Positions 24,601 to 33,520 of a DNA stretch of 64,000 nucleotides are shown here, one piece after another. A program made the position numbers and the translations under genes. Each line of letters opens with the position of its first letter. Position 1 is the first letter of the stretch. The notes beneath the pieces are model-generated. The model did no database searches. It was given only the letters and a program-made list of their open reading frames with translations, and was not told the DNA's origin. The DNA is from Bartonella schoenbuchensis R1 (GTDB taxonomy: Bacteria; Pseudomonadota; Alphaproteobacteria; Rhizobiales; Rhizobiaceae), in assembly GCF_002022685.1 (NCBI RefSeq), contig NZ_CP019789.1:930001-994000 (forward strand). The letters run 5' to 3'.

Positions 24601-26184
24601 GCCATCAACATGTTTAACTTCACATTTCAGAGATGGTTCGTTTTCAGTATTTTCTTTATTGATATAATCAAGATATTCTTCAACAACTGCAGAAAACTCA
24701 TCACGGAGCAGTTTAGAGCTTTCGATATCTTTACAAAATGTTAAAACACGCTGCATAGGCGCAGGGTCAAAGCTAACGTCAGCTTTTATGTCGGTTTTGG
24801 TTAGGGCCTTATAACACCCAATGATCTTTGTTGCATCATCAAGGATAAGTTTAGAATCGCTATCACTAAGGCGCTTTTGTACAGCTGAACTCACAAGTTT
24901 TTCGTCCATTGTCAATACGATGACTTTGTAGTCTGTTAAAAGACCATTTTGCACTGCCCATGAAAAGCCGCGATAAAAAAGTGTTTTACCAAAGAGCTGC
25001 TCATCATCCATTGAAGCAAGAACTGCACCAACTGCGTTGGCTTGACTTTTTACGTTATCACCAAAAATACGGGGTGTTGCTGTCATATAAAGGCGCTTTT
25101 TTGCACGAATAAACTCATTAGAGTGCACTTTAATGAAGTTAGATTCACTTTTTCCACTTACTGTTGCACCTGTTGTACGATGAGCTTCATCACAAATGAC
25201 AAGATCAAATGCAGGTAAGCCATGTTCGTTTTGGGCATCAGAAACAACTTGAATAGATTGATAGGTTGCAAACACAACGGTCATTTCGTCTGCCACAACA
25301 TCGCTAGCATTTTTTGCAAGTTGAGCAGCATTGGTTGTTGCTGGAAAAACAAGATCCGACACATCAATTTCAGCAATATCATCGTTATTTTTACGACGTT
25401 TTCCAACTTGTGTATCTGAACACACTGCAAAGGATCTTAAGTGGATTTGTGCATCGGTTGCCCATTCACGCACCGTTTGTGACATGAGAGCAAGGGAGGG
25501 AACAAGAAATAAGACACGCTTACCCTTACCTGCTAAATCCTCAGCAATCTTGAGACTGGTAAATGTCTTACCTGTACCACAGGCCATAATAAGCTTGCCA
25601 CGGTCTGCTTCAGCAAGCCCAGAACGCACAGCATGCAATGCCTCCTTCTGGTGTTCACGCAAATCTTTTTTTGGTGCCAGAACAATTTGATTTTTAGCTG
25701 CAAAGATTTCCCAACGGATAGGACTTTGTTGCATATCAGAAAGATTGATCCGTATAACAGGGATACTTTGCCCCTCTTTCATTGTTTCAGCATTGTCACT
25801 CCAAGGTTTTTCGGTACTGTCTATAACAACACGTCGCTTGAATGGAGATTTACCTGATGCTGAAATAAAGCTGTCAATATCTCTTTTTCTAATTCTATAG
25901 TCTGCATCATAGAATTTACATTGGATGGCTGCAAAACCGTCTTCTTTACGAAGCTTTGCGACAAGATCTATACCGGTATCGCGAGCATCCCAACCATTTT
26001 CTTTAGCCCAATCTTTAAAGGTTTGAACATTTTCATATTCATCACATTGGGCAGGATCATGAGTGAGATAAGTAAGAGCAAGACGCTCAAAATATGTTCC
26101 TTTGTCCCGTTGGGTACGTGCTTCTTCACGATATGTCTGCAAAAGCGACTGTAGTGTCTTCTCTGCCATATATTCCCCGCTCAT
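21679..26184 (-). CDS. Type ISP restriction-modification enzyme
   Basis: 1501 residues in one chain. An Mrr-like nuclease comes first (Asp73 in TGIDLV; Gln88 and Lys90 in AIQCKF). A helicase/translocase follows (Walker A ACGTGKT at 201-207, DEAH at 332-335, motif VI-like QSVGRVMRRAEG). Then an N6-adenine methyltransferase (DPFTGTGTF near 920, NPPYSVGQ near 1033) and a target-recognition region. This order is that of LlaGI/LlaBIII-type enzymes, which translocate and cut between head-to-head sites. The frame ends at PTVKK because of a one-base shift at 21683-21687; the remainder is read at 21185-21682. Cargo within the prophage. Confidence 0.9.
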   Translation of the reverse strand: MSGEYMAEKTLQSLLQTYREEARTQRDKGTYFERLALTYLTHDPAQCDEYENVQTFKDWAKENGWDARDTGIDLVAKLRKEDGFAAIQCKFYDADYRIRKRDIDSFISASGKSPFKRRVVIDSTEKPWSDNAETMKEGQSIPVIRINLSDMQQSPIRWEIFAAKNQIVLAPKKDLREHQKEALHAVRSGLAEADRGKLIMACGTGKTFTSLKIAEDLAGKGKRVLFLVPSLALMSQTVREWATDAQIHLRSFAVCSDTQVGKRRKNNDDIAEIDVSDLVFPATTNAAQLAKNASDVVADEMTVVFATYQSIQVVSDAQNEHGLPAFDLVICDEAHRTTGATVSGKSESNFIKVHSNEFIRAKKRLYMTATPRIFGDNVKSQANAVGAVLASMDDEQLFGKTLFYRGFSWAVQNGLLTDYKVIVLTMDEKLVSSAVQKRLSDSDSKLILDDATKIIGCYKALTKTDIKADVSFDPAPMQRVLTFCKDIESSKLLRDEFSAVVEEYLDYINKENTENEPSLKCEVKHVDGTFNAKERSILLDWLKADAGDNVCRVLTNARCLSEGVDVPALDAIIFLHPRKSVIDVVQSVGRVMRRAEGKKMGYVILPVGIPYGIPVEQALNNNEKYRVIWQILNALRAHDDRLDATINQASLGQDVSNRIEIINITQNSELQAVTSVVDDLPTQAKSAHLNIGTSRKDFTTTSEVQGELSFCVDELSRAIKAKIAQKCGTREYWEDWASNIADIAKNHITRLTGILAEPDTEVRQAFDKFLTELRNDLNDAITEDDAIEMLAQHVITRPVFEVLFEGYQFIRDNPVSRAMQRMLDVLNEANLEKESKDLEKFYDSVKTRASGITDPQAKQSLILELYDKFFRYAFPRTVEKLGIVYTPVEVVDFIINSVNEVLQTEFGQTLGSPDVHIVDPFTGTGTFITRLLQSGLIKQEEMEHKFRHEIHANEIVLLAYYIAAINIETTYHGIMGGDYVPFKKICLTDTFQLYEHKHEQEQGKDLFSDLMKDNSTRRSHQQNLNIRVIVGNPPYSVGQKSENDNAKNISYSKLDRRIHETYIAQSKGNLIRSLYDSYIRAIRWASDRIKDCGVIGFITNAGFINTRSMDGLRKCLNEEFSNIYVLNLRGDIRKNMLSKGRAQEGQNVFGSGSMTGIAISILIKNPAAQQRGKIYYYDIGNNLTRKEKLSELQRLGSVGGIKREHGWQVITQDEHGDWLNKRNSDFEKFLALGNKKDTDLKLFETFSCGIVTNRDAWAYNSSYEALARNMSNMIAFYNSEVERFNAAYLHFDHKARANALNSFINTDARKISWSRAIKQQLAKGNIFTFEDDSLTQSFYRPFIRQWLYYNRAFNEIISQMPRIFPLKEAVENRVIQITGPGVRGDFSVIMAKNLPDYGAMDASQCFPRYVYENAMSLENEGAEQIHLFENCVKEAKADGLQRRDAITDEGLAYFKEAYPDETITKDDLFFYVYGILHSEDYRARYAHNLSKQLPRIPTVKK

Positions 26185-26594
26185 TATTCCCGCGTAAAAG
26201 TATCTTCAACTATCGCGTTTAGAAAAATTCGTCAACCTGGCAATATGTTGTTCTACATAAAAGATACAAAATTACTTAACAAATGAGCTGTTTTATTTGT
26301 AGACAGAATAAATCTTATAAATTTCTATTATTTTTTATAATAAAATAGTGAAATTATACTATTAGCTATATCCTTTTGACGAAAGTAATTTAAATGGCAG
26401 TAAATTCTATGGCTTCCTTAACAGTTCAAAGCTTTTAAATGAGCTAATAAATGTCGTGTAAAGTGAAAATAGAAAGCAATTCTATGCATCTTTCTATAAT
26501 CAGTTTTGTACTCTTTTCTACCACTGTATCACCTATTGTATAATGTTCCTTGATATAGCTTAACAGCTTCTCTACCCAAGGCTTAACCCCAGGT
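26185..26594. other. Intergenic region upstream of type ISP enzyme
   Basis: About 410 AT-rich bases with no open frame of note. It should hold the promoter of the restriction-modification gene (minus strand). No clear repeat or RNA structure was seen. Confidence 0.4.
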
Positions 26595-26771
26595 GAAGGA
26601 GATGATCAAAAAGCAGCATCAGCAGCACAAAACCCAGAGACAATTGAAGAGTATGATGAAGGTGTTATTCATATGGATGAATCCCCTTTGCGTTCATTAG
26701 CTCGGTCAGCAAAACCACTTCAAAAACAAGACACACTTAAAAAGCAAGAGGAATTGGGTAAGAGCAGATAA
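26595..26771 (+). pseudogene. C-terminal fragment of phage tail-terminator-type gene
   Basis: An open stretch without a start codon: EGDDQKAASAAQNPETIEEY, DEGVIHMDESPLRSLAR and a Lys/Gln-rich end. It matches the out-of-frame DNA just after the tail-terminator gene at 37030-37127 (DDQKVTSTAQNPEDIEEYDE). It abuts the broken 3' end of the autotransporter, so it marks a recombination junction between phage and cargo. Confidence 0.6.
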
Positions 26772-29700
26772 GTTGGAACTTGTGGTACGATTGCTGGTTT
26801 AGATGGCACTTTTCCTGGATGACGAGGATGAGGATCAATATATTTACTTTCAAGACGAAAATCCCAAAAATCTCCCTCTCCCCCAACCAATCTTTGTTCA
26901 GGATTTGCTTTCCCTACATTAGAATCAGGACCATAAGCAACAAGATGATATTGGTAAGGAGAATTATTTAATGTGATATAACCATAATTTAACTTGAAAG
27001 AATCTTGCTTTGCCGTTCCAGAAACCTGCACTATTGATATACTTTGATTGTTATCATCTTTATTGTCATTACCTGATGTAGCATGTATATGAATTTTAGT
27101 TGTCCCCAAAACGTTACCATGAATCAGAACACGGTCGGTTTTATCAGGATCAAGTGACTTATCAAGTTGAGTATTGATATGAAGCTGCGCATCACCTTGA
27201 GCAAGATAAATGTTATCCTGCCCTGTTCCAATGTACAGTGTTTGATAATTACCCGAAGTTTGTCTTTCAAAAATGATAGCACTATCTTTAAGTATTACAT
27301 CAGAAATAGATGAAGATAAATTCTGTGAATTTTGATTTTTTCTGTTTGTTAGGACCCATTTTGATTTATTCGTTAAATAAAACAGAGCATCGGATTCATG
27401 ATCAACATGCGAACCACCAGTCAGTGAGGAGGTATTTGCCGCAAGCATTACAGAAGATCCATTTTTAGCTTCTAATAAAAGATTACCCGAGATATCTGAG
27501 TTCTTTAAAGCAATGAAACTCTTAGCTCCTTTTCCATGAATAGCTGTGCTATTTGTAGCTTTTAAAATTGTTTGTGTTAAACTAACAAATCCTATGCCCT
27601 CCCTTTTGCTTATTTCTGAAACATCTAGATTTTGCGCAGCTTTTCGGGATCCTTTTAGCCGTACTTGAGATGCCGGTTTGTGTGACCCAAAAAGACTTAT
27701 ACCATAGGAATTTTTACCATTTACTGTAATCGTTGAGCTTTCAACATTCACTGTTCCACTATCGATATAGATTCCTTCAGCAACATGTGTGAATTCCGAA
27801 CGGAGAAGTGTGATTTTTGCACTGTTTGTTACATGTATGCCCCGTCCTTTGTCTCCAGGTCCTTTAATTATAATTCTGTTTGCCTTAATATCTGCTCCCT
27901 TTCCGTCTGCTTTAATGAAATCAGCAGTATTGGTATTTCCTGTATATTTCATGTTGACTTTATTTAAAATAGCTTTTCCGAAGTTTAAACTGACCCCATG
28001 TTGTCCTTTAAAACTCATTGAAGTACTGATCATAGTTAGCTCAGCGTTTTCAATGGTTATTCCCTTATCAACATCGTTTAAGCTTGTACGGATTAGGATT
28101 GCATGTCCACCTTTTGTAACGTGTGCCCCTTTTCCACTGTTATTAGCATTAATTGTTACATCTATTGTTTTAATAACAGCCTCTCTTCCTTCTACTTTAA
28201 TGAAGTCAGTAGTATTGCTAGAACCTTTATAATTCATCTGTACATTATTGAGCAGAACCTTTCCCCCGTTCATTTTGATAGCATATTGCCCTACAAAATT
28301 AATAGCACCATTACCCATCCATACAGATGCATTATTAACGGTCATTGCATTTTGCACCTGCGTTAAATGTGAATGGTTCAGAGTGACATGTCCACCCTCT
28401 GTCACATGCAGCCCCTGTCCTTTATTATTTCCTGTGATCATCACCTTTATTGCAGCAACACTTGCCTCTCTTCCTGCAACATTAATGAAGTCTGCATCAT
28501 GCTTAGATCCTTGATATGTCATCATAACCTTTTTTAAGACAGCCGTTCCCTCATAAAGATAAATACCGTGATCTCCATGGAAAGTAATAGCTCCTCCCTC
28601 CATCTTGACAGCCCCATTTGTAATACTCATCCCCTTATTGACCTTCCCTACCGTCACTTTGTTCAATATCATCGTCCCATCACTCACCTCCACTCCCGTA
28701 CTCTTCTCACTTTCATCTCCCATAATCCTCGTACCCGTCAAAGTAGCCGTCGCCTTTCCCTTTACCCAAAGTGTCCCCCCAGCGATAGCAATCCCCTTTT
28801 CCACCTGCGAGATTGTTCCCCCAATTACATTCAGCTTCCCATCCCCCATCATAGTAATCCCTGTTGCGACTTTTTGAATTGTCACGTCATTGATTGTGAC
28901 CATTTCTGAATTACTGATAACCACTCCTGCCCCTGTTTCAGTAAGACCAGCCCCTGTAATATTAAGCTCTGTCACATGAGCCTTTTTCAATCCCTCCATC
29001 TGAATACCAAACCCAAAGCCTTTGCTTTTTTCTAAAGTAATTGCCCCTCCCGTTATCGTCATTTCTCCCGTTAGCGTCTGCGTCCCTTTTGTCTTCCACA
29101 CTAGCCTCGTCCCTTTTGTCTTCCACACTAGCTTCTCATTTATTGTATCTGTCTCATTCTTCACAGTTTTATTAGCGACCCATATTCCCTTCTGTACCCC
29201 TGAGATTTTGACATCGATCAACTCCAATGCCGCCCCCTTTCCCCTCATCTCCATCCTCACCCCTGTCTCAGCGGAACTAGATCCTGTAATATTGACCTTA
29301 TTGAAGAAAGCATATCCCTCTGAGAGATAAACCCCATGTTGTCCCTTAAACCCAATTTCCCCTCCAGTCATCCAGACAGATCCGTTTATGATCGTCATAC
29401 CTTTATATACATTTGTAAGAGAGGAAGTCCCTTTCAGTACAACTTTAGCGCTATCCCGCACCATCATCCCAGTCTCAGCAGAACCAGATCCTATAATTTT
29501 GACCCCCTCTAGATTAGCATACCCCTTTGAAAGATAGATCCCGTAACCTTTCTTAAATTCAATCGTCCCCGTACTCACGTTCAACATCCAATCCCCTATC
29601 ATACTTATCCCCGTCGCAACCTCCTTTATCATCACATCTTCCAATTTCACCGTTCCCTTTCCAACCACCTCCATCCCCACTCCTATCTCAGCAGAACCAG

Positions 29701-30745
29701 GTCCTGTAATAGTAACCTTATTTAAGAAAGCATATGCATCCTCCATCTTGACCCCATACTCTCCCATAAATTCAATCTCTCCTCCCTCCATCTTGACAGC
29801 CCCTTCTGTGACAGTTATCCCATTTTCGATATCCTTCAAATCGACCTCTTTCAACAACAGCGTTCCCTTTTGTGACACCTCGATTGCCGTACGCTCCATA
29901 GCTGTTGTCCTAACTGTCGTCCTCACTCTCCCCCAATCCTCTCCCTTAACCACTATACCTGCCAAATAAGCATTACCCCCCATTATTTTAAGCCCAACCC
30001 CTCCATCCCCATCTGCTAAAGTAATCTTCGTTCTTCCCTCCATCATCAAAATCCCACCCCCTGCCATAGTTACCCCCGTTGTGACCCCTGAAACCTCCAC
30101 ATCAACCAACTGCACCATTCCATGGACTATCTCCAACCCCGTACTCCTGTCACTTCCATCACCCCTAATCTCCCCTCCAATCATCTTTAGCATCCCACTT
30201 CCTTTTACACTTGCCCCCATTTGTACATTCTCAATCTTCACCCTTTCTAACAACACTGTCCCCTTCCCACTTATCCATATCCCTACTTTTCCTGTTCCTT
30301 TTCCATCGATAGTGAGATCTTCTAAACCAGCTCCCCCCTTTGAAAGATAAACCCCATAACTCCCCTTAAACCCAATCTCTCCCTTGACCATCTTGACAGC
30401 TCCCTGTGTAATACTCACCCCACTTCCGACATCTCTCAAGTTTGTGCCATACAACCCTACTAACCCTTCATTAATTTTAATCCCCACTCCTCCTGCTCCC
30501 TTTCCATCGATAGTAAGATCTTCTAAATGAGCATATCCCTTTGTAAGACTAACCCCATGCCCTCCCTTAAACTCAATCTCTCCCCTAATCATCTGTACAA
30601 TTCCCTTGTCGATAGTCATCCCATTTGCAACCTCTCTTATATTTGTCTCATGCAGCAACGCCACTCCCCCCTTCATCTCCAACCCCGTACCTGTTTCATC
30701 CCCCTCAATTGTCGTATCCGTCAAACCAACCTTCTCCACCCCCAC
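26720..30745 (-). CDS. Autotransporter passenger, C-terminal piece
   Basis: 1341 residues of the broken passenger. It carries many imperfect repeats with a shared core such as GTGLEMKGGVALLHET and NGMTIDKGIVQM. Towards the end there are three longer repeats of about 90 residues, recognised by ADFIKxxGRxAxI and KGxxVTxGGHxxLxxS. A pertactin-like C-terminal passenger region follows (GNLLLEAKNGSSVMLAANTS, SIVQVSGTA, FWDFRLESKYIDPHP). It stops in sequence antisense to the phage fragment at 26595-26771. The reading start is an artefact of the frameshift. Confidence 0.7.
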   Translation of the reverse strand: MGVEKVGLTDTTIEGDETGTGLEMKGGVALLHETNIREVANGMTIDKGIVQMIRGEIEFKGGHGVSLTKGYAHLEDLTIDGKGAGGVGIKINEGLVGLYGTNLRDVGSGVSITQGAVKMVKGEIGFKGSYGVYLSKGGAGLEDLTIDGKGTGKVGIWISGKGTVLLERVKIENVQMGASVKGSGMLKMIGGEIRGDGSDRSTGLEIVHGMVQLVDVEVSGVTTGVTMAGGGILMMEGRTKITLADGDGGVGLKIMGGNAYLAGIVVKGEDWGRVRTTVRTTAMERTAIEVSQKGTLLLKEVDLKDIENGITVTEGAVKMEGGEIEFMGEYGVKMEDAYAFLNKVTITGPGSAEIGVGMEVVGKGTVKLEDVMIKEVATGISMIGDWMLNVSTGTIEFKKGYGIYLSKGYANLEGVKIIGSGSAETGMMVRDSAKVVLKGTSSLTNVYKGMTIINGSVWMTGGEIGFKGQHGVYLSEGYAFFNKVNITGSSSAETGVRMEMRGKGAALELIDVKISGVQKGIWVANKTVKNETDTINEKLVWKTKGTRLVWKTKGTQTLTGEMTITGGAITLEKSKGFGFGIQMEGLKKAHVTELNITGAGLTETGAGVVISNSEMVTINDVTIQKVATGITMMGDGKLNVIGGTISQVEKGIAIAGGTLWVKGKATATLTGTRIMGDESEKSTGVEVSDGTMILNKVTVGKVNKGMSITNGAVKMEGGAITFHGDHGIYLYEGTAVLKKVMMTYQGSKHDADFINVAGREASVAAIKVMITGNNKGQGLHVTEGGHVTLNHSHLTQVQNAMTVNNASVWMGNGAINFVGQYAIKMNGGKVLLNNVQMNYKGSSNTTDFIKVEGREAVIKTIDVTINANNSGKGAHVTKGGHAILIRTSLNDVDKGITIENAELTMISTSMSFKGQHGVSLNFGKAILNKVNMKYTGNTNTADFIKADGKGADIKANRIIIKGPGDKGRGIHVTNSAKITLLRSEFTHVAEGIYIDSGTVNVESSTITVNGKNSYGISLFGSHKPASQVRLKGSRKAAQNLDVSEISKREGIGFVSLTQTILKATNSTAIHGKGAKSFIALKNSDISGNLLLEAKNGSSVMLAANTSSLTGGSHVDHESDALFYLTNKSKWVLTNRKNQNSQNLSSSISDVILKDSAIIFERQTSGNYQTLYIGTGQDNIYLAQGDAQLHINTQLDKSLDPDKTDRVLIHGNVLGTTKIHIHATSGNDNKDDNNQSISIVQVSGTAKQDSFKLNYGYITLNNSPYQYHLVAYGPDSNVGKANPEQRLVGGEGDFWDFRLESKYIDPHPRHPGKVPSKPAIVPQVPTYLLLPNSSCFLSVSCF

Positions 30746-30845
30746 GCATACACCCCAATCCCACCCCCCTTAAACTTAATCACCGTATCCGTCAAATTAA
30801 CCGTTTTCGTCCCATTCCACACATACACCCCCGTCCCCGCTCCCG

Positions 30846-31052
30846 TTAAATTAATCGTCCCCCCCTCACCTCCAACTTCTCACCCCCATACACCCACACC
30901 CCCGTTTGCACCTTATCAATCGATCCCCCATTCAACGTCACTACTGTTCCCGTTACCCCCTGCACTCCCACCCCATAACTCTTCGCACTCCTATCTCCCG
31001 TAATCTTCGTCCCCGTCAAACTAACCGTTTTCGTCCCATTCCACACATACAC
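30846..31052 (-). CDS. Autotransporter passenger, small internal piece
   Basis: 68 residues of beta-helix repeat (TVSLTGTKITGDRSAKSYGV, VVTLNGGSIDKVQTG) ending EVRGGRLI at a run of seven G. The identical EVRGGRLI end of the previous piece shows that two near-identical repeats both break at the same G7 tract. Confidence 0.55.
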   Translation of the reverse strand: MYVWNGTKTVSLTGTKITGDRSAKSYGVGVQGVTGTVVTLNGGSIDKVQTGVWVYGGEKLEVRGGRLI

Positions 31053-31069
31053 CCCCGTCCCCGCTCCCG

Positions 31070-31813
31070 TTAAATTAATCGTCCCCCCCTCACCTCCAAA
31101 CTCTCACCCCCATTCACATACACCCCCTGATTGACCTTCTCAATCGTCACCTCATTCAACGTCACCGTCCCTTTCACATTCTGCGCCCACACCCCTATCC
31201 CTTGATTTCCCCCTCCCGTAATCGTCGTCCCCGTCAAATTAACCGTCGCCGTTCCCTGCACCTTAACCCCTCTCCCATCCCCCTTAAACCCAATCGTCCC
31301 CCCATTCATCGTCAAACTTGTCCCCCCATTCATGTTTATCCCAACCCCACCTGTCCTCCCATCCCCCTCAACCGTAATCGACCCGCCAGTCACCGTCAGC
31401 GTCCCACTTGTCGCACTCACCCCCGTTCCCACCTGTAAAATATTCACACTAGTCAACGTCATTTTCCCCGTGCTTCCCATAGTTATCCCCACCCCATGAC
31501 CCTTTCCATCTCCCTCAATCGTCGTCCCCGTCAAATTCACCGCCCCCGTCACATTCTGCGCATGCACCCCCGTACCTGTTCCTGTAAAATTAATCTCCGT
31601 CCCCCCACTCACCTCTAACTTTGTCCCCCCAGTCATGTTTATCCCCTTTCCGCCATTCTCAACCGTAATCGACCCGCCAGTCACCGTCAGCGTCCCCTTT
31701 GTCGCACTCACCCCCGTTCCCACCTTTGAAATATTCACACTATTCAACGTCATCTCCCCCGAACTCCCCATAGTCACCCCCGTATTCCCTCCCATAATCA
31801 CCGTATTTGTCAA
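31070..31813 (-). CDS. Autotransporter passenger, second piece
   Basis: 247 residues of repeats (VTMGSSGEMTLNSVNISKVG, TGVSATKGTLTVTGGSITVE, GINMTGGTKLEVSGG). Alternating Gly/Thr/Val and regular about 20-residue turns indicate a beta-helix. It ends at the G7 tract at 31083-31089. Confidence 0.65.
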   Translation of the reverse strand: MTNTVIMGGNTGVTMGSSGEMTLNSVNISKVGTGVSATKGTLTVTGGSITVENGGKGINMTGGTKLEVSGGTEINFTGTGTGVHAQNVTGAVNLTGTTIEGDGKGHGVGITMGSTGKMTLTSVNILQVGTGVSATSGTLTVTGGSITVEGDGRTGGVGINMNGGTSLTMNGGTIGFKGDGRGVKVQGTATVNLTGTTITGGGNQGIGVWAQNVKGTVTLNEVTIEKVNQGVYVNGGESLEVRGGRLI

Positions 31814-31821
31814 AGTAGCTT

Positions 31822-33198
31822 CTACCGATCCCCCACATTCACCCCAATCCCACCCCCCTTAACCGTAATCGTCCCCTGATTCATGTTCAACGTCCCCCCA
31901 GTCATGTTTATCCCCGTCCCACCATCCGCAACCGTAATCTGCGTTCCCCCTTTCACCTTCAGCGTCCCCTTTGTTGCCTCTATCCCCTTCATGAAGCTTG
32001 AAATATTCACCCCCTCCAACGTCACGTTCCCTCCCATCATCTGTACCCCCGTTCCTGTTCTATCTCCCGTAATCGACCCCTGTTTCATGATCACCGTCCC
32101 CTCACCCACCTTAACCCCCGTCCCATTTTCCACAACCGTAATCCTCGTATTCGTCAAAGTAGCATTCACCGTCCCCTCCCCCACCTTAACCCCAACCCCT
32201 CCCGTACCCGTAACCATAATCATCGTCTCCCCCATCATATTCAACGTTCCACTCCTCTCCACCTTAACCCCGATCCCATTACCCCCCCTAACCGTAATCT
32301 GCGTCTCCCCCATCACACTAGCCGTCCCACTCACCACCTGCATCGCTGTCTTCATCCCCGTCATCGTCACATCATTCAACGTCAAATCCCCACTCCCCGA
32401 AACCACCATCCCCGTACCCTTATTATCTCCCGTAATTGTCTTCAACGTCACACTAGCCTTCCCCCCTCCCTCCACCTGAATCGCAATACCCTCTCCTGTA
32501 ACATTCATACTCCCCCTACCACTTATACTCGCCTCTCCACTACCCCTCGCAATCCTTATCGCCGTTGTGACCTTATCAAAAGTCACACCCTCTTCCACAT
32601 ACACCATTCCCCCATTACTTATCTCCATCCCCGTACTCTCCACCCCCCCACTTCCCACTCCCGTAATCTCCGTCTTCCCTTTCAATGACAAATTTCCTCC
32701 CTTCACCTTAAACCCATGCCCTCCCTCCTTAATCGTAATAGACTTCCTACCAGTCTCCCCTAGCAGCATAACAGTAGAGCCCTTCCCATCAATCTCTACC
32801 GCCGTTTTGACATCTGAAATATTCAACACCCCCTCCAACACCAACGTCCCCTTCTTCACCTTAACAGCCGGCTTATTAGCATCAGCACCCTCACCATTAA
32901 CCGTCAGACTCTCTATCGTAATAATTGCCCCCTGCCCCTTCACCGTGACAGCAGCTTCTTGACCTTCATCAGAGACTTTTCCCATATCTATTTCTCGAGG
33001 CCCCTTCAGAAACTTTGATCCACTCTCACACACAATCGGCTCACCAGGCCGATCAGTCCCCCCATTCCCCTGAACATCACCCGTACAATTTTGTGATTGA
33101 GCAACTGCATTTTTCGGATAGAGGCAATGAGCCAGAGCTGCCAACAGAGCGGTTGATAGGATACAAGAACAAATATGATTATTTAAGACACGACGCAT
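31822..33198 (-). CDS. Autotransporter passenger, N-terminal piece with signal peptide
   Basis: About 458 residues from MRRVLNNHICSCIL. A long hydrophobic signal (CILSTALLAALAHCLYPKNA) ends in AVAQS, a good signal-peptidase site. The mature part starts with QNCTGDVQGNGGTD, typical of Bartonella passengers, then beta-helix repeats. It directs Sec export of the whole protein. A start five codons earlier (33213) is possible. The frame is lost at a G5 tract (31830-31834). Confidence 0.7.
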   Translation of the reverse strand: MRRVLNNHICSCILSTALLAALAHCLYPKNAVAQSQNCTGDVQGNGGTDRPGEPIVCESGSKFLKGPREIDMGKVSDEGQEAAVTVKGQGAIITIESLTVNGEGADANKPAVKVKKGTLVLEGVLNISDVKTAVEIDGKGSTVMLLGETGRKSITIKEGGHGFKVKGGNLSLKGKTEITGVGSGGVESTGMEISNGGMVYVEEGVTFDKVTTAIRIARGSGEASISGRGSMNVTGEGIAIQVEGGGKASVTLKTITGDNKGTGMVVSGSGDLTLNDVTMTGMKTAMQVVSGTASVMGETQITVRGGNGIGVKVERSGTLNMMGETMIMVTGTGGVGVKVGEGTVNATLTNTRITVVENGTGVKVGEGTVIMKQGSITGDRTGTGVQMMGGNVTLEGVNISSFMKGIEATKGTLKVKGGTQITVADGGTGINMTGGTLNMNQGTITVKGGGIGVNVGDR

Positions 33199-33520
33199 AA
33201 CTCTCACCCACACTTTCTCCCAAAACCAATGGGATCAAAAGAGGAAAACGATTTTTCAAAAAACAGAAAAATAAAACCAACACCTCAAACCCAATAACTG
33301 GGCAAAAAAACCACAAAATTCTCCCCACAACATTCTATCCTACATCATCATCTCAAGAAGAACCCCTGTGGAACCAAAACCAAAACAATCACCTTAAAAC
33401 TAAAAATTAAACTTAAAAAAATTCATCAAAAAACACACAAAACATAAAATCATATCCAAAAATCATAACCAGCATCACACAGACAGAAAAAACAAAAACA
33501 CTCAAAACAGACCTACGAGT
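33199..33520. other. Autotransporter upstream region
   Basis: About 320 bases, A-rich on the plus strand, with no gene. It should contain the autotransporter promoter and leader. It ends at the junction with the phage protease remnant near 33521. Confidence 0.45.

Larger units (their letters stand above)
26720..33198 (-). pseudogene. Giant beta-helix autotransporter passenger, barrel missing, four frameshifts
   Basis: Reading 33198 to 26720, four frames join into one protein of about 2150 residues if one base is restored in each of four G runs (plus-strand C runs at 31830-31834, 31083-31089, 30859-30865 and 30739-30743). It has a signal peptide, then dozens of short repeats (GxxLTGTTI, GGxIEVKGG), predicting a right-handed beta-helix. 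The end VPQVPTYLLLPN is the usual Bartonella passenger-barrel junction, but the membrane barrel is replaced by unrelated phage sequence. As it stands it could not be surface-displayed by the normal route. Confidence 0.75.

Noticed and set aside
28000..32500. Regularly spaced repeats that might suggest a CRISPR array
   Set aside because: Repeats are imperfect, coding, of varied spacing and part of a beta-helix protein; no Cas genes in the window.
27785..32962. Many plus-strand open frames opposite the autotransporter
   Set aside because: They are antisense shadows of the repetitive, G-rich coding strand, with Pro/Ser-rich low-complexity translations and no ribosome sites.
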